From contig NC_090703.1 in the NCBI RefSeq assembly GCF_040954835.1, positions 20,163,444 through 20,227,443 on the forward strand: a stretch of 64,000 nucleotides of DNA, in the 5' to 3' direction. The translations under genes were made by a program, and so were the position numbers. Within the stretch, counting starts at the first letter, position 1, and every line of letters begins with the position of its first letter. Of the stretch, positions 46,503-56,409 are shown piece after piece. This DNA is from Lepisosteus oculatus. Taxonomy: Eukaryota > Chordata > Actinopteri > Semionotiformes > Lepisosteidae. Below the pieces are notes generated by a model. It saw nothing but the letters and a program-made list of their open reading frames with translations, had not been told where the DNA came from and searched no databases.

Positions 46503-47810
46503 GTGAGGAAGGGGACGATAATTGTGCGTTGCACGAGTGTGGGCAAAACCGCGCTTTGTTTATCGGTGTGTGCAGAACTGTGTGGGTCACGTGACGAGAG
46601 CGAATGCCAGCACAGCAGAAACATTAATATACCCTTCATCAGTGCGCTGTTTTCATCTGCTGCTCCTACTGTCCATTTCTGTGCTACACAGCTGTTAGAG
46701 TCTTCAGATGCATCACCGTGAAACAAAAACAGGATGATGCAGGGCACCAAGAATGTGAGCCCAGATAATTTGCCGTACGGGTAACAATGCCTGGACTTGA
46801 TCACATTTTCTCAGATTGCAGTTTAGGTTAACGCTATTGCTGCTGAGGAATACTAATTGTACAGCGTGAAATTTTGTTTTTTACCGATGATCACAACATG
46901 TATCAGTTGGCTGCGTTACCCGTCGCCCAGAAAGACTTCGGGTGTTTTACAGTTTGCACATTGACTAGCTGGTAAGGGATGCGACTGGTGTGAAGCTCAT
47001 TGTCTCGATTTTCGCCAGCGGTGCCCTGATTAACCTGTGTCGCAAGACAAGTTAATTTCGGGAAGGACGGCATCAGGTACTGTAATTTCAGTCTTTTATA
47101 CGGTTATGAAACTGTTGCCTTCTCAGCGGAAAAGCGTGAAGACATTACCGAGGTTTCGTACTTTGTCAGGGATTAACCTATGTTACTGTAAAACACGGGG
47201 ATTTTTGAAGGGGGGGCGGGGACATTCGTTGCAAATACTGTCTTTTGCGCTAGGTGGAGGTGTTTATTTTTTGTGGCATCAGCAACTTTACTTCGAATTT
47301 TAACCTCGTACTTTGTTAATGCTCACTTTACATACTGTTACTTGTGAGCCAAAATTGTTCAAATACGACACCCTTTGCCTTTGGCGACGATTGTATGCCA
47401 TACATTTATTCTGTTTTACAGAAAAGTTCAGTATCGGACAAACCTCCACCTTCCACCTCTTATTTACTAATGCATTAAGTCTAATAGTTCAAGCTTTAGT
47501 TCTCTGACAGTAACATCTCACACTTGTTCAACATAGCAGGTGGTGTTTAACATTTTCAATGCTTTACTCAGTTTAACACACTGGTTGGCATTAATTTAAT
47601 TCCTATTTCTAGGGGTACATCTCCTGTTGAAGTTTAGATACAAATTATTTCAGACTTAGTGTCTAGGTTTGTGACTTACAATTCTGTGTCTGGTCAGCCC
47701 ACAGTCTGGGTTTTTTGAGCTGCACTGTCAGTGCCCTGTAGTTTCTCAGGAGGTCGGACTCTCAACGGGCAGGTCAGAGCCAGACTCCCTTCAGGACTTG
47801 CTGTCCTCTG

Positions 47811-47910
47811 TTCAATTCATTTCAGACTTTATTATCCCCCGGAGGAAGTTTGTTTTACAGCACTGCCCAGCACAACAAGACAACAAAAAGAGACACACAT
47901 TGTCTGCAAC
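47811..47910 (-). repeat. Retroelement tail (minus strand)
   Basis: ttcagactttattatccccc followed by ggaggaagtttgttttacag is the reverse of the common fish 3' tail (AATTTCCTCCGGGGGATAATAAAG type). Confidence 0.5.
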
Positions 47911-47954
47911 ACTGCCGTTCTCTGTTCATTGTTGGTATAGATTGGCTTGGCGGC

Positions 47955-48165
47955 GCAGTGTTTAGCATTGCTGCCTCACAATGCTAGGTCCAGGGGACCT
48001 GGGGTGCTGTCTGTGTGGAGTTTGTATGTTCAGCCTGTGTTTGTGTGGGTTTCCACTGGGTGCTCCATTTTCATCACACAGTCCAAAATCCTACTGTTAG
48101 GTTAACTGGCCCTCGTGTGAGTGTGTCTGTGTTTATGTCTTTGTGCCCTGTGATGGTTCCGAGCT
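47955..48165 (+). repeat. tRNA-type SINE, 5' part
   Basis: The head gcgcagtgtttagcattgct and gcctcacaatgctaggtcca, then gtgtggagtttgtatgttca and taggttaactggccctcgtg. The 3' tail is missing. It is presumably in a cyrano intron. Confidence 0.6.
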
Positions 48166-48692
48166 GCAGTGTCGGCACAGACTTCGGAGCCCAAACGGCC
48201 TGTTCAGCAGCCCAGCCCAAGTGTTTATTTTTGCACTCCAGTACTGCCAAGTCTCGTGTCCTCCCCAGGACCTGAGCTCAACCTCTTCAGTACGCAAGAG
48301 AACAATACTTCAAGAAACATCTGTTTGTGCTCAATGATGATTTTTTCTCTCCGGGGGGAAATTATTTAAAATATCTCTTTGTGCTAGGCTAACGACGCAT
48401 GTTTACTATGACAACCTAATCATTAGCTGAGTCAGCTAATTAGCTATGTGCAGCTGGAAGCCACAGAAATAAAATACATTTTCATGTGTTTTTATTACAT
48501 GCTTGGATGTAAAAAGCTGTCATTTGAGCTTTGTAAGACAGTGAACATTTTGTATTAGTACATCCAGTCAGTTTAGAATGAATTTGCTTAGTGCCCTTGA
48601 GGTCTTCCTTCTTGAGGTATGTGAAAATCAATGACCCTGATTAGCAAACGGTTATGTGATGTGCCAACATCGGCGTGTCTCCTGTCTTCCAG

Positions 48693-48753
48693 GATCTGCT
48701 GCCTCCCTTCCTGTGCTGATGAGAGTCAGCCTGCCCCTGTTGTCTGGCCAGCG
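48693..48753 (+). ncRNA. OIP5-AS1: Candidate cyrano internal exon
   Basis: A good acceptor (cctgtcttccag) and donor (AGCG|GTAGGT) enclose 61 nt. Chosen on splice signals only. Any other internal exon would be equally compatible with the locus. Confidence 0.3.
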
Positions 48754-51275
48754 GTAGGTCATCTGTCTGGGAGAGAAAGCAGGAGGAACAGGCAAGGTGA
48801 TTACACAAAAAAACAATAGGGAAGGGAAAAACCTGCAGTGTTGTTCGCAGTTCGCCTCCATGTGGTGCTTGGTTGATTTTTTTTTTTAAGAGAAGTGCAG
48901 ACAGCTGTAGCCCAGGCTCCATCTTACATGAGCACAATTTGAAATTCTAATTTTAACTAATTTCCTGTCCACCGCACTGTGATGGCCATCTTTCTTAATC
49001 ATGGATCTTATTATGTTTTTGTGATAGCCTTTCACTTGTAATCATTTTCTACTCCTGTTATTATGCCTGTGATTAAACAGGTAAAAGAGTTAACTGATTG
49101 CTCTGTTTGACCCTTCGGGTGTAAGGTGCCAAGACGTTTGTAGATGGTATTGTGTTGTACCTCAGGTCCTGCTGGTTCTGCCAATGGATGAGGACTGTTG
49201 GGCAGAACCTGGACAGATGACGTCTCCAGACGCTCCGCTGACCGGCCTGCAGCCCTACAGCCTTTTAGGACAGCGGCAGATCCTGAATTTTGCAGAAGTT
49301 GGGCGGCCTGTCCTAAGTCCTAAGGCATGACCTCTGGAGCCTCAGGTCTTGGGGAAATGAGAAGGGAGCTTCCAGAGCTCATCCCCAAGGAACAAGGGCT
49401 TAGCCTGGGAGGGTGGGCTGGTTCCTTGGGACCTCGGTACCCCGACGAAGAGACCTGGAAGTGTCTCTGATTACAAGATTGAGGGCCATGGTCTCCCCTT
49501 TCCTCCTGTGCTCACCATCCTTCACCCCACTCACCTCCAGACGTGGATTAGCAATGTAAGGTTTAGTTAGCTCTGATCACTAGTCCACATTGTATGGCTC
49601 TGGTGATCTTACATTGTCTTTCAGGATGCCCATTTCAGAAGTGCTGTTGTTGTGCTGGAAGAATGTTGGGTGGGTTCTTTTTAGATTCAGTCCTGCAATG
49701 TAGCACCATCTGTACTCATACAACAGTAGGGGATTAGGAATCGGGAAACGTCTGATTTATAAGGTAAATGGTGGTGCATCCATACCAGATACCCAGTTTA
49801 CTTTAGTTTACCTCTAGAAGCTGTATGCTAACATTGGTTCTTAGTTTCCCAGTTTTCTGTTTCTTCTCAGTTCAGGACCAGCTATGTTCTTGCGGAAAGC
49901 AGAGTGTAAGAGTTTGCCACTACCTCACTGGGGCTACCAGGCTGTTAGCCTAAAATAAAATAAATAATGCCAGGATGCATCTATTCTTTAGTTACAGTAG
50001 CAGCTTTGGCAGGATTTTGCAAGAGAGACTAATGTAATTTCTCCATAGAGCAGTCCCAAAGACCATCGTAAAATCTGATGTGGGAAGAACAAAGCAACGT
50101 GCACAATTGTGTGCTGTTTTAGGCCCATGGGTGGCTTTTTCTATTTGTAATTACCTTATACTGTAGTGCTAAAACCTAGCTGTATTTCATATTTGACCAT
50201 TTAAACAGGATTTTTTTTATTGCAAAAGTTTTTGTGCTGAAAAAAGTTGGGAGGGACGTTACTATGGATGCATTGTGAAGGAGTGTTTGAAATGTCTGTG
50301 CTGTGCCCTTCCTGAACATCCTGAGGAACATCCCCATTCCTGCCTGCTCCAGTCTGATAGTAAACCTGGTGATCCTGTTGCCTCTGAGCCCAGGCTGAAT
50401 CGTGAGGCCCAGGCGTAGTGAGCTGGAGTCAGGCAGGTGGCACTAGCTGACCGTGACTGGGAGTTTCCTAGCAATGGTGCACAGTAGGCTGAACACATGC
50501 CCGGGGCTGGGGTAGAATTGGTGCAGCAGGCTTGCCACGTGACAAGGAGTAAACAGACATTAGGGAATATTACCAGTTTTGCCTCCAAATTCAGAGGGAA
50601 ACCTTTCTGTGTACTTGCACACAAGTATTATGTTTGAGGATTGGGGAAATTTGTAAAAGTACCTCAATTAGTTCCTTAGGCGACAGATCCGCAAGGGTAG
50701 TTGCGTATTGTTATTCTGACTGTGGTGCTGAACCACCATAAAGCAGGGCAAGTATAGGTTGTGGGATCTTCAAATTGTTCACTGCCTTCCTGAATTTGCT
50801 AATAAAAGTTAGTACCCTCTGGCTATGCGATACAAAGGTGTAAAAAAACTACCTAGGTCTTCTTTCTTCTTGGTGAGGGGGACAAGAATTATTTTGGTTC
50901 CCTAGCAGAAACTTTGACTTAATTGGATTTCTTCTTTTTTAGATTTTCATTTTATTTGAATACACAAACTAGAGTGAAGGAAAAGAAATGAGGAAAGCCA
51001 AAGACTGTCACGGTTGGCACTGCCACCACTCTTCTCCCAGCAGCCCTGTTTGTGTCGAGACATCTGTGGTTCCCTGATTTAAGCTGTGATCTCCTGCTCT
51101 CAGGCGCGTGTGCACACACAACCCAGTGGCTAACAAAGCCCGCAGAAGTAGGCATACAGTCCAGCCCTCCCTCACCTTCCCCTGACATATCCCCTAAATA
51201 TATGGGCATGTGCAATAATGTTTTTTTTTTGTTATAAATATATATAATTGTGAAACAAGTGACAAGTTGTTTGAG

Positions 51276-51301
51276 AACAACAAAATCACCAACGTCTTCC
51301 A
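51276..51301 (+). promoter_or_regulatory. OIP5-AS1: Extended miR-7 pairing site of cyrano
   Basis: AACAACAAAATCAC (14 nt) pairs with the 3' half of miR-7. Then CAAC forms a short internal loop against two microRNA bases, and GTCTTCCA (8 nt) pairs with the seed and position 1. Total 22 paired bases. Extensive 3' pairing with a central mismatch is the geometry known to destabilise the microRNA rather than have the target cut. Confidence 0.93.
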
Positions 51302-51489
51302 TTATAAGATGTATAGTTTCATGCACATTAGCTTAATAGCAAAACAGTAGTGCCATTTTAGTGGCCATGCATGAAGTTAGCGATGCTTGCAAAAATATAT
51401 CAATTAAAAATTAAGCAGCTCCGCTCTGACTGAACAAGTTACTGACCAGGATGAGGCATCCCTTTCTTACGGCAAGCTGAGATCAAACT

Positions 51490-51770
51490 TAGAGTCCGCG
51501 GCGTGTGAGGCCGAGCTGGCTTGTGCGATTGGTTGCGACGCTGCGGTGTTCCGTCGTCTCGGATGTGCAGCGTTCGGCTGCTCGCTCGGACAGCGGCGAA
51601 AACGACCCTGGTTTGGGGAAGGAAGTACGGAAGCCAAAGATGTGTGAGAATCGTCGAGGCAGAGCTGTTACTGCCAGCGGTATTGCTCCTTCGTGAGGAA
51701 GCAGTCCGGTTCAGACTGTTGCTCTCCAGAGCCAGCGCGGTTCAAGGGTCCGGAGTGTAGCGTTCACCAC
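51490..51770 (+). other. OIP5-AS1: GC-rich block downstream of the miR-7 site
   Basis: About 280 nt rich in CG dinucleotides (gtccgcggcgtgtgaggccg, cggacagcggcgaaaacgac) lies within otherwise AT-rich sequence. It has two overlapping open frames of 63 and 79 codons with no recognisable motif. It may be a structured RNA region, an internal promoter or a hidden exon of something else. Confidence 0.4.
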
Positions 51771-52375
51771 TAAGGTGGCCGAGACACTTCTGGTGGGAGA
51801 CTGGGGTAAACAGTCACAGTCAAAAAAGTTTATCTGAAGCGCAGCACCCTTGAGCTGAATTACCCCTGAAAGGGAGCTTTAGAGCCCTAAGTGTGTGGTC
51901 TGGTGAATAGCAGAAGGCACATGTTGTAGCTGAGATAGAAGAGAACGGGTAACTAGCAGTAAAGACGATGCCCAACGTTTTGCTGAAATAATTTTTCTTA
52001 ATTGTGCTTTTCTCTAAGTTTTTAGTCTCAGTCTGGGGTAGCGAAGGATGCATCATCTGGGCTAGCAGATTACATTATATGCAATGAACAGATCTAGCCT
52101 TAGGTGTATAATACTAACACATCAGTTTTAGTATTAGGAAGTAGAGTAGTGCTTAGCTGAAATATTATTTTTTAGTGTAAAATAAATACCTCAAGGTTTG
52201 GAATGCAGAACATCTTGTAGGAATATCCTGTTGTCAACAAAGCCATAATATTTACTATTAGAATTTTAGAAGCAATAATCCTGTTATGCATGATTTAGTA
52301 CTAGAGTGGTGTTCTAGGCGTTTCTGTAGACTGGCTAGAGTAAGTTATCAAACTAGTTGTGGTAGAAGTGCTTGT

Positions 52376-52433
52376 AGGCACAGAATAAGTATTCTTATTC
52401 TGTGCCCACAGAATAAGTATGCCTAGCTAGAGG
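52376..52433 (+). repeat. Perfect 12-bp hairpin with a third repeat arm
   Basis: GCACAGAATAAG, loop TATT, CTTATTCTGTGC at 52378-52405, followed by cacagaataag again at 52407-52417. An outer taggca..tgccta pair encloses the whole. It is within the inferred last cyrano exon. Confidence 0.75.
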
Positions 52434-55400
52434 TCTGAATAATCAGGTTTCTGGGAAAGTTACTTCATTTTATTGTTCTTTTAAATGACGTAAATTTCAT
52501 ACCATATTTAGTCAGACCTTTTACATGCTTTGCAAATCGATTCAAAATCGATCCGTAGATCAAATGAAAGCAAATGAAATGAAATTTGCAGATGCAAATG
52601 AAACTAAATCGCAAAATGCAATTCTCATTTTTATTTTTGATGGGTGATAAATGCAAAATCAATTAGCAGAGGCTTTAAAAGTGTCCTCTAGGTTATGTAC
52701 AGTATTGTACTCTATATACATTTCCCTTTATTTGTAGATGTAATAGAGAAAAAAAAGATTACTTAAAAACAGTATGCTGTATGTCTGAATTGAAATTCCT
52801 TTTTTGTGATCTAGACAGCTTTAAAACAGTGCGGTGGAGACTGCTTTGTATAATGTTTTAAACAGATGCCAAGTAATTTAGGTTTAACTGTGTGGCTGAC
52901 CAGCTTTGGACATTAAACAACCCCTTCAATGAGAGGCTGTGTGTCTAGGAGGTGCAAGTCATAAGGTGACTGATCATCCTGGTTGGCAAATATAATTGGT
53001 TCAGTAAACCAGCCAAGTAGCTGTACCATTACCCTCAAAAGTAGGAGCCTCAAACCCACTTCTTGGAGATACTGGTCTCTGGAATTTGTTCCTACTGGAG
53101 TAGTTAATTAAATAACCTATTTTCCAAATTACTACAAATTACAGTCTTCTTCAGTTGATTACACAAGATATTCACTCCAGTAAAAGGTAGTTAGATATAA
53201 TCGGCTCAGAGTCTGGTTTGTAGTATTACAGTTCTGTGTCTAATTAATAAATAGATCAAGTGTGTAACACAACATGGTTGGAACAACTGTCATAAGATAT
53301 TAGCACTTCTGAGAAGTAAGAGAGTACTGATAATTAAAGATGTTTTTGTGACAATTCAATTTTTCTTTTTCATCTGACCTTGATGTGAAGACCTGCAGTC
53401 ATTTCTGGTGTAGCACCTGTGCTATACAGGGCTGTTTTTCACTGCAGGATAAGCAGTAAGATTCTCAGTACTTGCAGTTAAAAATTGTGGTGACACCTAT
53501 GACCATTTAATTTTATGGAAAAAGTTAAATAAAGGGTTTCTTATATTTTTATGCAGATCACTTCAAGACCATTATAATGGGAACTTTTGGAGAAGCTTTA
53601 CCTTAAAGGATGTATTTGTGCTTGCTGCCACCATAAAACATGCATTCAGCTAATCTTTGAAGGGGTTTCAGATTACCTGGGTTAATTTTCTGAAGGGGTG
53701 TTTGGCGAGTAGTAATTTACGTAGCAAGGAAAACAATCCTGTTTCTTTATGCATGGTTTTATATATATATAATGTATCAGACTAGTAAAACATATATGCA
53801 TCTTAATCCATTTGAAAGCAATAGGAAATATTGTAATAGCAAACTTTTGCTTCACTAAGGAATCAAGTCTGACACAAAACTGTATATTTATCTCTCTGCT
53901 GATATGAGCTCAGTATCACACTGCACTGTGGAGTTGGGCAAGTTGCTGAAGTGTGTTGTGATTGGTTTTGAGCTGAAGACAGAGAGCAGTTGGAAGTAGC
54001 ACCTTGTGGGACTGAGGGGTAGGATGGCATTGCACTTCAGTCACCGGTTTTGATGTCTTGTCTCCCATGTCTTCATTATTACTATTAAGGGGTTAAAAGA
54101 TGGGCAAGTGTTTTTTCAATCATCCACTAGTGTTGCACAGGGATTCTGGTCTGTGCATGGAAATCGCAGTAGGGTGTGTATATATAGTAATGCATGTAAT
54201 TATGAGTCTAGTAGACTGTTGTGTTCAGTGTACAGGACCAAAGTGGTCATTATTAATGCACTAGTCTGACATAGAAAGAGCATGTGTAAGTTCCTGACAT
54301 AGGAAGAGTCCACTTCACTAAGACCTTGAATATGAGCTAAAGACTGGCCCTGTGCATCTGAAAGCCTAGTTCAGCAGTAAATATAGATTAAGTTGTACAC
54401 TATTGCACCAAATAACATCTATTCATTTTTACCAGGGTTACTCAGTCCTTCCAGGACGGCTCAAATGTTTTCAACCTCCCCATCTTTGTAAGAGCAATGC
54501 TGTTTTAACCGACATGAGCCAGTGGGATAAAAGGATGTGCTGTAAGTTGAAAGAACTTAGTGGAGAGCAGACAGAAAATATTAAGAGGGGAGGAGGCATT
54601 GCACATGGCAGAACTCCCCTCCACCAAGCTTGCACATGAGTGGGTAGTAGAGGCAAAGTATTAACTAATGCTGCTACCATTGAAACCTCCACAACTGACA
54701 AAGGCAACTGACAAACCCTCTTACAAGCTGCCATTCACAGACATCCTTCCAGTACCATTTAGACAGAGTACTCCCCAGAGAAGCAAATGCACATAACACT
54801 GAGCAGAATGCTGTACCACGTTGCCACAAATCTGGGTGAGTACGCCATATGTGAATCGGGAACTGATCAGCACTTGGCATACAAATCTGTATTCCTAATC
54901 CTATTTTCACCTGCTAAAATGAATTAAGGAAGATAAACTCCTTCCCTGAGCAGTTTCAACAGAATTTCAAGATTAGGACCCCCATTCAGAATGTTTGAAT
55001 GCTATATATAGGAAAATGTTTATGCGGGGTCCTTCATGATGTGTAAAATGTAGGAACTTGATGCAATTCCAAACTGAGTGTTACCTTGAAATTTGTTGTC
55101 TTTTGACAGGTCTTTGAAAGGGTAGCTGTGATTAAATGTAACATATGGCAGTGTCTAATGTACATTTTTAAAACTGTTGCATTTCAACATTCCTGTACTG
55201 AAGAGGTTTGGATTAAACTATGCACTATAGAATGAAAGCAGAGAAAACTGGCTATAACAGGCATTTGTTGGTTTTGTAAAACTGCAAACTCTGCATCAAA
55301 ACTTCAGCAATAAAAGCAGCATGGTGCCAACGGCATAATACATGGGCTGTGTTCATTGAGACAGCTGAACCTTGCTCCTTTGAGCCACAATCCTCTTAGG

Positions 55401-55584
55401 GTTTGCTTAGAGAAATTTCAAAACTGTCAATCTTAAGTGTCTAGAAGCATCCACGTACACAACAGCAGTGCTTTCTCCTCTTCCCATCTCCCTGTGAGCA
55501 GCAGTCACTCTCCATGTCCCCTGTGGATGGCTAGGTAGCTCTGTGGGGGATCAGATAGAAACTACACAGTGATAAGGCCATCAA

Positions 55585-56325
55585 GTGTTTGCAATATGCA
55601 TTTTAATACAAAAAATGTGACAATTCCACCTCGCAGTTGACCTCAGAAGTTACATGTGTGTAACAAAAGTAAACTGAACAAGTCAGTGGGGAGCCCTGTC
55701 AAATGACATTGGAACATTTCCCCACAATAACTGAAGCAACTAGAAAAACAAAACTCATTCAGTAGATCTTCTCACTCCTTTAGCTCTCATGCTGACAGAG
55801 CTAACTTCCCCTGTGATGTGACTAGACGGTAGATCCTCTTTTCACCCAGCAACGAGCCGAACCCTGGTAACCCTCCATGGTGTCCATGGAACTTAACCTG
55901 CCCTCACATGGTACGTGCCGAGCAGGGCTCACAGCAGTGGAACACCACAAAGTGCCCTTCCAACATTCCTCAATGACCATGGGGACATTTACCTGGTTTG
56001 CAAAAGACTGGCAAGTCAGAGACAAAAGTAACAATTTCCCCATATGAAAGGAGTACAACATACAACACAAGTGGGTTTGCTAAATTGGATCCCTTCTCTT
56101 AGTAGCCTTAAGACCTGAATCTTGTTTGTACACTGTGGGTAGAAAAAAACCCAAAATGTGAAGTTAATGCAATTAATATGTTCCACAGGTGTACTTAATG
56201 TATTTGTAGTCCTTGCAGTGCTTCAGACTCATGACTCACAAGTACTTTCTAAATAGGCCTTTTTTTTTTGGATTGGCCCAGGTATCCAATATCCACGGCT
56301 TGGGTCAGCATCCCCCTCCGGCCTC
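55585..56325 (-). other. OIP5: OIP5 3' UTR
   Basis: Noncoding after the stop at 56326. An ATTAAA signal on the minus strand at 55602-55607 gives an end near 55585. The extent is inferred. Confidence 0.5.
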
Positions 56326-56409
56326 CTAAGGCACTTTCTTCAAAGCCCTGGATAGTTTCTCCTCAACCACCATCAGGCGATGGTTGATGGCAAGAAGCCG
56401 CTTCTTTAA
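56326..56409 (-). CDS. OIP5: OIP5 coding exon 5 (C-terminal helix)
   Basis: Residues 240-266 (LKKRLLAINHRLMVVEEKLS..KKVP) and TAG. Acceptor catgtgcag. Confidence 0.93.
   Translation of the reverse strand, partial: LKKRLLAINHRLMVVEEKLSRALKKVP

Larger units (their letters stand above)
46270..55335 (+). ncRNA. OIP5-AS1: Long noncoding RNA cyrano (OIP5-AS1)
   Basis: Cyrano is a conserved vertebrate lncRNA that triggers target-directed decay of miR-7. Evidence: the near-perfect miR-7 site at 51276-51301 with the same kind of central mismatch as the mammalian and zebrafish RNAs; position between CHP1 and OIP5, on the CHP1/NUSAP1 strand, as in human; a CpG promoter block at 46.2 kb; and no conserved protein in 9 kb. 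Candidate structure: exon 1 to 46502, exon 2 48693-48753, last exon from 49166 to a poly(A) signal AATAAA at 55309-55314 (an alternative signal at 53528-53533). The identity is strong. Exon limits are tentative and need transcript data. Confidence 0.85.

Noticed and set aside
46143-46804. Open frames of 88-117 codons around the cyrano promoter
   Set aside because: They arise on both strands of a CpG-rich block, with no motif, no conserved start context and no splice continuation. This fits a noncoding first exon.
52378-52405. microRNA precursor
   Set aside because: The stem is only 12 bp with a 4-nt loop, too short for Drosha/Dicer processing.
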